Shown here: in pieces, positions 42,280-50,236 of the stretch
Numbering within the stretch: position 1 is the stretch's first letter
Layout: the number at the start of each line of letters is the position of its first letter
Position numbers and translations under genes: made by a program
Assembly: GCF_002803845.1 (NCBI RefSeq)
Contig: NZ_CP024985.1
Span: 1,736,001 to 1,800,000, forward strand
DNA from: Streptomyces lavendulae subsp. lavendulae
GTDB taxonomy: Bacteria; Actinomycetota; Actinomycetes; Streptomycetales; Streptomycetaceae
Reading direction: 5' to 3'
DNA length: 64,000 bases
Notes under the pieces: generated by a model
The model's database searches: none
The model's input: only the letters and a program-made list of their open reading frames with translations
Told to the model about the DNA's origin: nothing

Positions 42280-43485
42280 ATGGCCCGACTCGCCCAGACC
42301 GCCGGGCTCACGGACGTCCAGCGGGAGATCCTCAAGACCGTCCGCGAGTTCGTCGACAAGGAGATCATCCCGGTCGCGACCGAGCTGGAGCACCGCGACG
42401 AGTACCCGCAGCAGATCGTCGACGGTCTCAAGGAGCTCGGCCTGTTCGGCCTGATGATCCCCGAGGAGTACGGCGGCCTGGGTGAGTCGCTGCTCACCTA
42501 CGCGCTGTGCGTCGAGGAGATAGCGCGCGGCTGGATGTCCGTCTCGGGCATCATCAACACCCACTTCATCGTGGCGTACATGCTCAAGCAGCACGGCACG
42601 CAGGAGCAGAAGGACCACTTCCTGCCGCGGATGGCGCTGGGCGAGGTCCGGGGCGCGTTCTCGATGTCCGAGCCGGGTCTGGGCTCGGACGTGTCGGCCA
42701 TCACGTCCAAGGCGGTGAAGGACGGCGACGAGTACGTCCTGAACGGCCAGAAGATGTGGCTCACGAACGGCGGCACGTCCACTCTGGTGGCCGTCCTGGT
42801 CCGGAGTGACGAAGGACACCCCGAGGGCACCGCGCCCCACAAGTCGATGACCACCTTCCTCGTGGAGAAGGAGCCGGGCTTCGGAGAGGTCCGTCCGGGC
42901 CTGACGATTCCGGGCAAGATCGACAAGATGGGCTACAAGGGCGTCGACACGACCGAGCTCATCATGGACGGACTGCGCATTCCGGCCAATCGTGTCCTCG
43001 GCGGCCAGACGGGCCGAGGGTTTTACCAAATGATGGACGGGGTCGAGGTCGGCCGCGTCAACGTGGCGGCCCGTGGCTGTGGCGTCGCTCAGCGTGCGTT
43101 CGAGCTGGGTGTCTCCTATGCCCAGCAACGTCACACTTTCGGCAAGGCGATCGCCGAGCACCAGGCCATCCAGTTCAAGCTGGCCGAGATGGCTACCAAG
43201 GTCGAAGCCGCCCATGCGATGATGGTCAATGCAGCACGCAAAAAGGACTCCGGGGAACGAAACGACCTCGAAGCCGGCATGGCGAAGTACCTCGCTTCCG
43301 AATACTGCAAGGAGGTCGTGGAGGATGCCTTCCGCATCCACGGCGGCTACGGATTCTCGAAGGAGTACGAGATCGAGCGCCTCTACCGCGAGGCGCCGAT
43401 GCTGCTGATCGGCGAAGGTACCGCCGAGATCCAGAAAATGATCATCGGGCGACGCCTGCTTGAGGAGTACCGGACTCAGGGCTGA
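42280..43485 (+). CDS. mcd: methylsuccinyl-CoA dehydrogenase
   Basis: A 401-residue acyl-CoA dehydrogenase-fold flavoprotein oxidising methylsuccinyl-CoA to mesaconyl-CoA. Visible are GLMIPEEYGGLGESLLTYALCVEE, AFSMSEPGLGSDVSAIT (FAD/substrate loop), TFGKAIAEHQAIQFKLAEMATKVEAA and the C-terminal IGEGTAEIQKMIIGR with the active-site glutamate. From about base 42,900 to the stop, third-position GC drops visibly (for example ATGGCTACC, GTCAATGCAGCACGCAAAAAG) compared with the first half and upstream genes, so the 3' part may have a different history. It has no downstream partner within 180 bases. Confidence 0.93.
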   Translation: MARLAQTAGLTDVQREILKTVREFVDKEIIPVATELEHRDEYPQQIVDGLKELGLFGLMIPEEYGGLGESLLTYALCVEEIARGWMSVSGIINTHFIVAYMLKQHGTQEQKDHFLPRMALGEVRGAFSMSEPGLGSDVSAITSKAVKDGDEYVLNGQKMWLTNGGTSTLVAVLVRSDEGHPEGTAPHKSMTTFLVEKEPGFGEVRPGLTIPGKIDKMGYKGVDTTELIMDGLRIPANRVLGGQTGRGFYQMMDGVEVGRVNVAARGCGVAQRAFELGVSYAQQRHTFGKAIAEHQAIQFKLAEMATKVEAAHAMMVNAARKKDSGERNDLEAGMAKYLASEYCKEVVEDAFRIHGGYGFSKEYEIERLYREAPMLLIGEGTAEIQKMIIGRRLLEEYRTQG

Positions 43486-43574
43486 AAGTCCCTTTTGCGG
43501 TGGATCGCCCAGCGATTCACCGTGAAAGAGTCACTAGCAGTCACGGCTCTGGGGCCATCGACTCGGCTTCTGGC

Positions 43575-43605
43575 TTGCCCAGTTGTTGCGCGCAACCGAT
43601 AGCAT
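43575..43605 (+). promoter_or_regulatory. candidate psd promoter with internal palindrome
   Basis: TTGCCC (43575-43580) and TAGCAT (43600-43605) with a 19-base spacer make a plausible promoter 70 bases before psd. The spacer contains GTTGCGCGCAAC (43585-43596), a perfect 12-base palindrome, an obvious operator candidate. Upstream at 43516-43526 TTCAC-C-GTGAA is another small inverted repeat. Confidence 0.5.
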
Positions 43606-43671
43606 TCCAGTAAAGCCGCCGTCCCGTCCCCCCGTTTGCGGCGCGGCAATCACCCGCTACGAAGGTCATCC

Positions 43672-44328
43672 ATGCCCCACAGCCAAACCTCTGCACCTCG
43701 CGTCGGCCTCCTCGGTGGACGTCTCGCACGCGGAGCATCGCCGTGGCTTCTGCCGACCGTCGCCACCGCGGCGCTCAGCCTCACCCGGGCTCGCAAGTCC
43801 GGGCGCTGGGCCGCGGCGGCCGTGCCCGCCACCGCGCTCGCGGCGGGCATGCTGTGGTTCTTCCGCGACCCCGAGCGTGAGATCACCGAGGGCCGCGTCA
43901 TCTCGCCCGCCGACGGTGTGGTGCAGAGCATCATGCCGTGGAAGGACGGGCGCACCCGCGTCGCGATCTTCATGAGCCCGCTGAACGTCCACGTCAACCG
44001 TGCGCCCCTCGCGGGCACCGTGACGTCCGTGGAGCACATCCCCGGCGGGTTCGTCCCGGCGTTCAACAAGGAGAGCGAGAACAACGAGCGCGTCGTCTGG
44101 CACTTCGACACCGAGCTCGGCGACATCGAGATGGTGCAGATCGCCGGCGCCGTCGCGCGTCGCATCGTCCCGTACCTGCCGGCCGGCACCAAGGTGGAGC
44201 AGGGCGAACGCATCGGTCTGATCCGCTTCGGCTCCCGCGTCGACATCTACCTCCCCGAGGGCGTCGAGGTCGCGGTCGAGGTCGGTCAGGCCACCACCGC
44301 GGGGGTGACCCGAATTGACCGTGACTGA
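43672..44328 (+). CDS. psd: phosphatidylserine decarboxylase, pyruvoyl-dependent
   Basis: The 218-residue Archaeal-type PSD is made as a proenzyme. One or two N-terminal membrane segments (about 30-62) are followed by MLWFFRDPEREITEGRVISPADGVVQSI and the histidine-bearing FMSPLNVHVNRAPLAG. Self-cleavage would be at RFGSRVDIYLPEG between Gly and Ser, yielding the pyruvoyl group. It converts phosphatidylserine made by the next gene to phosphatidylethanolamine. ATG 43672 follows GAAGG. It overlaps pssA by 8 bases. Confidence 0.93.
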   Translation: MPHSQTSAPRVGLLGGRLARGASPWLLPTVATAALSLTRARKSGRWAAAAVPATALAAGMLWFFRDPEREITEGRVISPADGVVQSIMPWKDGRTRVAIFMSPLNVHVNRAPLAGTVTSVEHIPGGFVPAFNKESENNERVVWHFDTELGDIEMVQIAGAVARRIVPYLPAGTKVEQGERIGLIRFGSRVDIYLPEGVEVAVEVGQATTAGVTRIDRD

Positions 44329-45175
44329 CCCCGAGACCCCTGCCACCGGCTGGGTTCCCGAGCGAGCCGAGGAGGAGTCCGCCGAAGACGACATGCCGCT
44401 CTCGCTGCGGCTGTCGATAGCGGACACCCTCACCCTCGGTAACGCGACCTGCGGATTCATGGCGGTGTACTTCACCACCACCGGAATCCTCATCCCGCAC
44501 CTCACCGGCAGCGGCGAGTCGGGCATGGCCCGGCACAGCGCGGCGACCGCGGTGATACTGATGCTGCTCGCGGCGGTCTTCGACCTCTTCGACGGCATCG
44601 TCGCCCGCAAGCTGCGCAGCTCGCCGATGGGCGCGGAGCTGGACAACCTGTCCGACCTGATCAGCTTCGGGCTGGCGCCGGCGTACTTCGTGCTCGTCTA
44701 CGGCATGGTCGCCGACGACGCGCACCAGAAGATGTCGGCGCTGGCGGCGATCGTGGTGCTGCTCGCGGTGGTCCTGCGGCTGGCGAGATTCAGCTGCGTG
44801 ACCATGAAGGACGGCATGTTCCAGGGCATGCCGAGCCCCTTCGGAGCGCTGACCGTCGTCTCGATCGTGCTGCTGGAGCTGCCGTTCGTGCCGACGCTGC
44901 TGGCGATCATCGGGGTGGCCTGGCTGATGGTGAGCCGGGTCGAGTACCCCAAGCCGCGGGGTGTCCTCGCGGCGGCGATGCTCAGCTGGATCGTCGGGGC
45001 CATGGGGCTGCTCGCGGCCTGGGCGTTCGACGCCCCGGGCGGACAGCTCCTGCTCCAGACGGGCTGCGCGCTGCAGATCGCCCTGGCGGCGACCATCCCG
45101 CTGTTCGCGACGACCCGTCGCGCGAACACGTTCCGCCACAACCGGCGGGAGGCGCGGGCGGCGCAGCTGCCGTAA
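44321..45175 (+). CDS. pssA: CDP-diacylglycerol-serine O-phosphatidyltransferase
   Basis: A 284-residue integral membrane enzyme with about six to eight TM segments. The CDP-alcohol phosphotransferase signature is complete: DLFDGIVARKLRSSPMGAELDNLSD (D-x2-D-G-x2-A-R-x8-G-x3-D-x3-D). The first 60 residues are hydrophilic. It transfers serine to CDP-diacylglycerol and feeds psd. GTG 44321 is chosen (ribosome-binding GGGGGTGAC at a normal distance); TTG 44315 is possible. It is followed by a strong hairpin at 45196-45232. Confidence 0.92.
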   Translation: MTDPETPATGWVPERAEEESAEDDMPLSLRLSIADTLTLGNATCGFMAVYFTTTGILIPHLTGSGESGMARHSAATAVILMLLAAVFDLFDGIVARKLRSSPMGAELDNLSDLISFGLAPAYFVLVYGMVADDAHQKMSALAAIVVLLAVVLRLARFSCVTMKDGMFQGMPSPFGALTVVSIVLLELPFVPTLLAIIGVAWLMVSRVEYPKPRGVLAAAMLSWIVGAMGLLAAWAFDAPGGQLLLQTGCALQIALAATIPLFATTRRANTFRHNRREARAAQLP

Positions 45176-45195
45176 CGCTGCGCCGTGCCGCTCCA

Positions 45196-45232
45196 CGAAG
45201 GCCCCGGGTGCCCCTGGCACCCGGGGCCTTCG
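45196..45232. terminator. 17-bp hairpin after pssA
   Basis: CGAAGGCCCCGGGTGCC (45196-45212) pairs exactly with GGCACCCGGGGCCTTCG (45216-45232) around a CCT loop, 20 bases past the pssA stop. No T-run follows. Confidence 0.93.
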
Positions 45233-45318
45233 CCTTGCCCGGGGCCGGCGGGTGGCCGCGTAGGCTTGATGTCGGAAAACTGCCAGCCCGGGGCCGGTCC
45301 GGACGGAAAGCTGGGGGC

Positions 45319-46794
45319 ATGTACACCGATACCGACCGCTGCGTCAGGGCCGTGCAGTCGAAGGACGCCCGTTTCGACGGGTGGTTCTTCACCGCGGTCC
45401 GGACCACCGGGATCTACTGCCGGCCCAGCTGCCCGGCCGTGCCCCCCAAGGTCGAGAACATGAGCTTCCTGCCCAGCGCCGCGGCCTGCCAGCAGGCCGG
45501 GTACCGGGCCTGCAAGCGGTGCCGCCCGGACACGAGCCCCGGCTCGCCCGAGTGGAACGCCCGCGCCGACGCCGTGGCCCGGGCCATGCGGCTGATCCAG
45601 GACGGGGTGGTCGACCGCGAGGGGGTCACCGGCCTGGCGACCCGGCTCGGGTACTCCACCCGCCAGGTCGAGCGGCAGCTCGGCGCCGAGCTGGGGGCCG
45701 GCCCGCTCGCGCTCGCCCGCGCACAGCGTGCGCAGACCGCCCGGCTGCTGATCGAGACCTCCGAGCTGCCGATGGGCGACGTGGCCTTCGCCGCCGGGTT
45801 CGCCTCCATCCGCAACTTCAACGAGACGGTGCGCGAGGTCTTCGCCCTCACCCCCGGCGAACTGCGGGCGAGGGCCGCGAGGGCCGGGCGCAGTGAGCCC
45901 CGGGTGCCGGGGACGATCACTCTGCGGCTGCCGTACCGGGCCCCGCTGAACCCCGACAACCTCTTCGGGCACCTGGCCGCCACGGCCGTGCCCGGGGTGG
46001 AGGAGTGGCGGGACGGGGCCTACCGCCGGACGCTGCGGCTCCCGTACGGCACCGGGGTGGTCGCGCTCACCCCGGGGCCCGAGCACATCGGCTGCCGGCT
46101 GGCCCTGACCGACCTGCGGGACCTGACCATCGCCATCAGCCGCTGCCGCTGGATGCTGGACCTGGACGCCGACCCGGAGGCCGTGGACGGCCAGCTCCGC
46201 ACCGATCCGCTGCTGGCCCCGCTGGTGGACAAGGCCCCGGGGCGGCGGGTGCCGCGCACCGTGGACGCCGCGGAGTTCGCCGTGCGGGCGGTGCTGGGCC
46301 AGCAGGTGTCGACGGCGGCCGCGCGCACGCACGCGGCCCGCCTGGTGACCGCGTACGGGGAGCCGGTGGAAGATCCCCAGGGCGGGCTGACGCACCTCTT
46401 CCCGGGCCCGGAGGCGCTGGCCGGCCTGGACCCGGAGACCCTGTCGATGCCGCGCAGCCGCCGCACGACGCTCACCACCCTGGTCGGGGCGCTGGCGGAC
46501 GGCTCGCTGCCGCTGGGCATCGACAGCGACTGGGAGGCGGCCCGCGCCGCGCTGAACGCCCTGCCCGGTTTCGGGCCGTGGACCACGGAGATCATCGCGA
46601 TGCGGGCGCTGGGCGACCCGGACGCGTTCCTGCCGTCCGACCTGGGGGTCCGGCGGGCGGCCCAGGGGCTGGGGCTGCCGTCCACCCCGGCCGCCCTGAC
46701 CGCCCGGGCGGCCGGGTGGCGGCCCTGGCGGGCGTACGCCGTGCAGTACCTGTGGGCCACCGAGGACCACGCCATCAACCACCTCCCCGTATGA
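45319..46794 (+). CDS. AdaA-AlkA fusion: alkylation-responsive activator and DNA 3-methyladenine glycosylase
   Basis: A 491-residue bifunctional protein. The N-terminal Ada domain reads TTGIYCRPSC, with YRACKRCRPD forming the four-cysteine zinc site; the first cysteine accepts methyl from phosphotriesters. An AraC-type HTH follows (about 90-190: LATRLGYSTRQVERQL, VAFAAGFASIRNFNETVREVF). The C-terminal half is AlkA-like, with ISRCRWMLDLDADP and the helix-hairpin-helix LPGFGPWTTEIIAMRALGDP ending in the catalytic aspartate of LPSDLGVRRA. It both senses and repairs alkylation damage. ATG 45319 follows GCTGGGGGC. ogt follows 11 bases after. Confidence 0.93.
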   Translation: MYTDTDRCVRAVQSKDARFDGWFFTAVRTTGIYCRPSCPAVPPKVENMSFLPSAAACQQAGYRACKRCRPDTSPGSPEWNARADAVARAMRLIQDGVVDREGVTGLATRLGYSTRQVERQLGAELGAGPLALARAQRAQTARLLIETSELPMGDVAFAAGFASIRNFNETVREVFALTPGELRARAARAGRSEPRVPGTITLRLPYRAPLNPDNLFGHLAATAVPGVEEWRDGAYRRTLRLPYGTGVVALTPGPEHIGCRLALTDLRDLTIAISRCRWMLDLDADPEAVDGQLRTDPLLAPLVDKAPGRRVPRTVDAAEFAVRAVLGQQVSTAAARTHAARLVTAYGEPVEDPQGGLTHLFPGPEALAGLDPETLSMPRSRRTTLTTLVGALADGSLPLGIDSDWEAARAALNALPGFGPWTTEIIAMRALGDPDAFLPSDLGVRRAAQGLGLPSTPAALTARAAGWRPWRAYAVQYLWATEDHAINHLPV

Positions 46795-46805
46795 GGAGCG
46801 GAGCA

Positions 46806-47318
46806 ATGAACCGGACGACGAGCAGTGCCGTGGACAGCGGGAAGACCTACACCGAGGTGGAGAGCCCGCTGGGGACCCTCACCCTGGTGGCGACCGACGG
46901 GGTGCTCAGTGCCCTGTACATGACCGGGCACCGGCACCGGCCAGGTGAGGAGACCTTCGGGGAGCGGGTGCCGGCCGGGGAGGCGCCCTTCCCCGAGGTG
47001 GTGCGGGAGCTGACGGCGTACTTCGCCGGGGAGCTGACGGAGTTCACCGTCCCGGTCCGCCTGGAGGGCACCCCGTTCCAGCGCAGCGTGTGGGAGCAGC
47101 TGCTGCGGATCCCGTACGGCGAGACCTGGTCCTACGGGAAGCTCGCGGCGGAGCTCGGCAAGCCGAACGCCTCGCGGGCGGTGGGTCTGGCCAACGGGAA
47201 GAACCCGGTCAGCATCATCGTGCCGTGCCACCGCGTCATCGGCGCCTCGGGCGCGATGACGGGCTACGGCGGCGGCTTGGACCGCAAGGTGCGGCTGCTG
47301 GAGCTGGAGGGGCGGTAG
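46806..47318 (+). CDS. ogt: methylated-DNA-protein cysteine methyltransferase
   Basis: A 170-residue suicide repair protein removing O6-alkyl groups from guanine. The active-site IVPCHRVIG carries the acceptor cysteine (about residue 140), with PYGETWSYGKLA and ASRAVGLANGKNPVSII the DNA-binding helix and arginine finger region. ATG 46806 follows GAGGAGCGGAGC. It is adjacent to and co-directional with the AdaA-AlkA fusion, so it is likely an Ada-controlled adaptive-response operon. Confidence 0.93.
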   Translation: MNRTTSSAVDSGKTYTEVESPLGTLTLVATDGVLSALYMTGHRHRPGEETFGERVPAGEAPFPEVVRELTAYFAGELTEFTVPVRLEGTPFQRSVWEQLLRIPYGETWSYGKLAAELGKPNASRAVGLANGKNPVSIIVPCHRVIGASGAMTGYGGGLDRKVRLLELEGR

Positions 47319-47336
47319 GGACGGCTACCGCCGGGG

Positions 47337-47765
47337 TCAGATCACGGCCAGGGGGACGAGGAGGGCGAAGCCGGCTCCGGCCTCCACCGCGTAGGCGTAG
47401 AGGGACGGGTGCTGGACGGGGGCGGCGAGCAGGACGATGCTCTGCTGGGTGGCGGCCGCCGTCACCCAGTCCCCGTCGGCGCCGAGGCGGCCCTGGTACC
47501 AGCCCTCACAGGCGCCGGGACCGGTGACGGCGAGCAGGTCGTCCTCGCGGCGGTAGAAGGCCTGCCAGCCCTCGGCGGGGGCCGACCAGCCCTCGAAGTC
47601 CTCGAAGGGGGCCCAGCCCCCCTCGCGTATCGCGGTATCGAACAGCCAGACCGGGGTGCCCTCTTCGGTGACCTCGCCCCCCGACTGCTCTTCGGTGGTG
47701 AAGTGGACCATGGGGAGGGCGTCGGGACCGTCGGCCGTGCTGGGCCAGGCGTACATCGTGATCAT
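47337..47765 (-). CDS. hypothetical acidic protein
   Basis: The 142-residue protein has many aspartates, glutamates and aromatic residues (EGGWAPFEDFEGWSAPAEGWQAFYRREDD). No TM segment or recognisable motif is seen. Start ATG 47765, or in-frame ATG 47756. It converges on ogt (18 bases between stops) and lies 61 bases downstream of the Nudix gene on the same strand. Function unknown. Confidence 0.6.
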   Translation of the reverse strand: MITMYAWPSTADGPDALPMVHFTTEEQSGGEVTEEGTPVWLFDTAIREGGWAPFEDFEGWSAPAEGWQAFYRREDDLLAVTGPGACEGWYQGRLGADGDWVTAAATQQSIVLLAAPVQHPSLYAYAVEAGAGFALLVPLAVI

Positions 47766-47826
47766 CTGCTGATTCTGTCCTGCTCGCAGTGGGCTCCGTG
47801 TTCAACACCCCGGCCGGGCCGGGGTC

Positions 47827-48327
47827 TTACGCGGATTCGGGCCGGCGGCCGTTCTCCAGTTCCACGGTGCCGCCGCCAGATTCCAGGACGCGGCAGGCCT
47901 CCTGGGCTCGCAGGCCGACCGCTCCGGGGAGGTACTCGGTGAGCCGCTCGGGCTCGACGAGCTTCCAGGAGAGGAGTTCCTCCTCCTGGAGCACGACGGC
48001 GTCGAGCCGGTCGGCGTCGAGCACCCCGCCGTCGTAGAGGTAGGCCACGAGGGGCGGGCGGCCGGGTCCCAGGCTCCAGTCGACGGCGAGGAGCCGCCCG
48101 AGCGGGACGTCGATGCCGATCTCCTCCGCGCTCTCGCGCCGGGCGGCGGTGCGGGGGGACTCGTTCCGGTCGGACTCGACGGTGCCGCCCGGCAGGGCCC
48201 AGCCCTCGCGGTAGTTGGGCTCGACCAGCAGGACCCGGCCCCGCGCGTCGCGGTAGAGGGCGGCGGCCCCGGCCAGCACCCTCGGCAGGCTCGCGATGTA
48301 GGCGGCGTAGTCATCGGTGGTGGTCAC
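47827..48327 (-). CDS. Nudix hydrolase
   Basis: A 166-residue pyrophosphohydrolase. The Nudix box is recognisable as GGTVESDRNESPRTAARRESAEEIGI, but between the first glycine and the first glutamate of the classical G-x5-E there are extra residues, giving a stretched box. The R-E-x-x-E-E-x-G part is intact. The substrate (nucleoside diphosphate derivative) is unpredictable. ATG 48327. The upstream BCCT gene ends in a hairpin, so it is likely transcribed from its own promoter. Confidence 0.87.
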   Translation of the reverse strand: MTTTDDYAAYIASLPRVLAGAAALYRDARGRVLLVEPNYREGWALPGGTVESDRNESPRTAARRESAEEIGIDVPLGRLLAVDWSLGPGRPPLVAYLYDGGVLDADRLDAVVLQEEELLSWKLVEPERLTEYLPGAVGLRAQEACRVLESGGGTVELENGRRPESA

Positions 48328-48345
48328 GCGGCCACCCTAACCGGC

Positions 48346-48369
48346 CCGCCCGGCACGGGTGCCGGGCGG
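48346..48369. terminator. 10-bp hairpin downstream of the BCCT transporter gene
   Basis: CCGCCCGGCA (48346-48355) pairs with TGCCGGGCGG (48360-48369) around a 4-base loop, 9 bases past the BCCT stop. Confidence 0.6.
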
Positions 48370-48377
48370 CCCCGCGA

Positions 48378-50093
48378 TCACCCCTGTGGGGGGCCGCCCT
48401 CGCGGTCGCGGGCCTTGGACCCGGCGGCGCGGCGCAGCCGGGGGTGGCCGGCCCGGCCCTGTTCGGTGAGGGCGTCGCCGACCATCGCCTTCACGGCGTC
48501 CCGCATCCCGTGGAGGGGGTGGTGGCGGGCGGGTCCCGCGCCGGGGTCGGTGCGGAGTTCCTTCACCAGCGCCCAGCACAGCAGCATCATGACGATCACG
48601 AAGGGCAGCGCGACCAGGATGGTCGCGGTCTGAAGGGACTTCAGACCGCCCGCGACGAGCAGGACGGCGGCCACGCCGGCCATCAGGACGCCCCAGGTGA
48701 CGACGAGCCAGGTCGGCGGGTGCAGGGAGCCGCGGCTGGTGAGCGAGCCCATGACCAGGGAGGCGGAGTCGGCGCTGGTGACGAAGTACGTCATGACGAG
48801 GGCCATCGCCACCCACGAGGTGACCGTGCCGAGCGGGAGGGCGTCGAGCATGGCGAACAGCGAGGCCTCCGTACCGTCCTTGACCTTGGCGGCGAAGTCG
48901 ACGACGCCGGTGGAGTCGAGGCGGATGGCGGTGCCGCCCATGACGCAGAACCAGACGACGGTGGCCCCGCTGGGCACCAGGAGCACGCCGATGAGGAACT
49001 CGCGGATGGTGCGGCCGCGGGAGATGCGGGCGATGAAGGTGCCGACGAACGGGGCCCAGGAGAGCCACCACGCCCAGTAGAAAATGGTCCAGGCGCCGAG
49101 CCACTGGGCGTCGGTGAAGGCGCCCGTGCGGGTGGCCATGGGCAGGAGCTGGTACAGGTAGCCGCCGATGCTGGCGGGGATCACGTCCAGGACGTAGACG
49201 GTGGGGCCGAGCACGAAGACGAAGAGCATCAGGACCGCGGCGAGCACGATGTTGATCGTGCTCAGCCACTTCACGCCCTTGTGCAGGCCGGAGAAGGCGG
49301 AGAGCACGAAGGCCGCCGACAGCGAACCGATGATGATCAGTTCGACGCCGGTGGAGTCCTCGATCCCCGTGGTGATGCTGAGCCCCTTGGAGACCTGGAG
49401 CGCGCCGAGGCCGAGGCTGGTCGCGGTGCCGAAGACGGTGGCGAAGACGGCCAGGAGGTCGACGGCCTTACCGGCCCACCCGTTGGCCCGCTCCTCGCCC
49501 ATCAGCGGCACGAAGGCGGAGCTGAGCCGGTTGCCGCGGCCCTTGCGGAAGGTCGCGTAGGCCAGGGCGAGGCCGGCGATGCCGTAGATCGCCCAGGGGG
49601 TGAGGGTCCAGTGGAAGAAGCTGTACTCCATGGCCGCCAGCGCCGAGGCTCCGCTCCTCGGGGCGGCTCCGGAGGCCGGGGGCGGGATCAGGTAGTGGGT
49701 GAGCGGCTCGCCCACCCCGTAGAACATCAGGCCGATGCCCATGCCCGCGCTGAACATCATCGCGATCCACGCGAGGTTGGTGAACTCGGGCTCGGAGTCG
49801 TCGGCGCCGAGCCGGATCCGGCCGAAGCGGCTGATGGCGAGGACCACGCACATGACGAGGAACACATCGGCGGCGACCACGAAGAGCCAGGCGAAGTTGT
49901 TCAGCACCCAGGCCAGGGCCGTGCCGGAGGCCGTGTCGAAGGAGCTCCCGCCCAGGGCCGCCCAGGCGACGACGGCCAGCACGGCAACCACCCCGACGAT
50001 CACGACGGTGCGGTCGGGTGCTCCGTCCGCCGGGGCCCCGACCCCCTCCCCCCGGGGATCCGGAGGTTGCTGTTCCATCGATTCCGTGCTCAT
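48378..50093 (-). CDS. BCCT-family betaine/carnitine/choline transporter
   Basis: A 571-residue, 12-TM sodium- or proton-coupled symporter for betaine-type osmoprotectants. The glycine-rich TM stretch MFSAGMGIGLMFYGVGEP (Na/substrate site) and the aromatic box WTIFYWAWWLSWAPFVG are the family signatures. TSADSASLVMGSL lies near TM11. The hydrophilic C-terminal tail (about 55 residues, Arg-rich) is the usual osmosensor. Start ATG 50093. The 143-base gap to the divergent glycerate kinase gene contains an inverted repeat. Confidence 0.94.
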   Translation of the reverse strand: MSTESMEQQPPDPRGEGVGAPADGAPDRTVVIVGVVAVLAVVAWAALGGSSFDTASGTALAWVLNNFAWLFVVAADVFLVMCVVLAISRFGRIRLGADDSEPEFTNLAWIAMMFSAGMGIGLMFYGVGEPLTHYLIPPPASGAAPRSGASALAAMEYSFFHWTLTPWAIYGIAGLALAYATFRKGRGNRLSSAFVPLMGEERANGWAGKAVDLLAVFATVFGTATSLGLGALQVSKGLSITTGIEDSTGVELIIIGSLSAAFVLSAFSGLHKGVKWLSTINIVLAAVLMLFVFVLGPTVYVLDVIPASIGGYLYQLLPMATRTGAFTDAQWLGAWTIFYWAWWLSWAPFVGTFIARISRGRTIREFLIGVLLVPSGATVVWFCVMGGTAIRLDSTGVVDFAAKVKDGTEASLFAMLDALPLGTVTSWVAMALVMTYFVTSADSASLVMGSLTSRGSLHPPTWLVVTWGVLMAGVAAVLLVAGGLKSLQTATILVALPFVIVMMLLCWALVKELRTDPGAGPARHHPLHGMRDAVKAMVGDALTEQGRAGHPRLRRAAGSKARDREGGPPQG

Positions 50094-50110
50094 GCGGCCA
50101 CACTATGCAG

Positions 50111-50130
50111 GCGTATATCCGTATTTACGC
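50111..50130. promoter_or_regulatory. inverted repeat in the BCCT/glycerate kinase divergent promoter
   Basis: GCGTA (50111-50115) and TACGC (50126-50130) flank an AT-rich ATATCCGTAT; the region GTATATCCGTATTTAC is the AT-richest part of the gap. A possible operator controlling both genes. Confidence 0.4.
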
Positions 50131-50236
50131 GCATGGCGCGCCGCATGTGGCCCAGGCCACTCATGGGCATAGGAGGATCCTCCGGATAAGCTCGGGGTGG
50201 CGCGACTGCACTGTTCGATAGCAAGGGATTAGCAAG

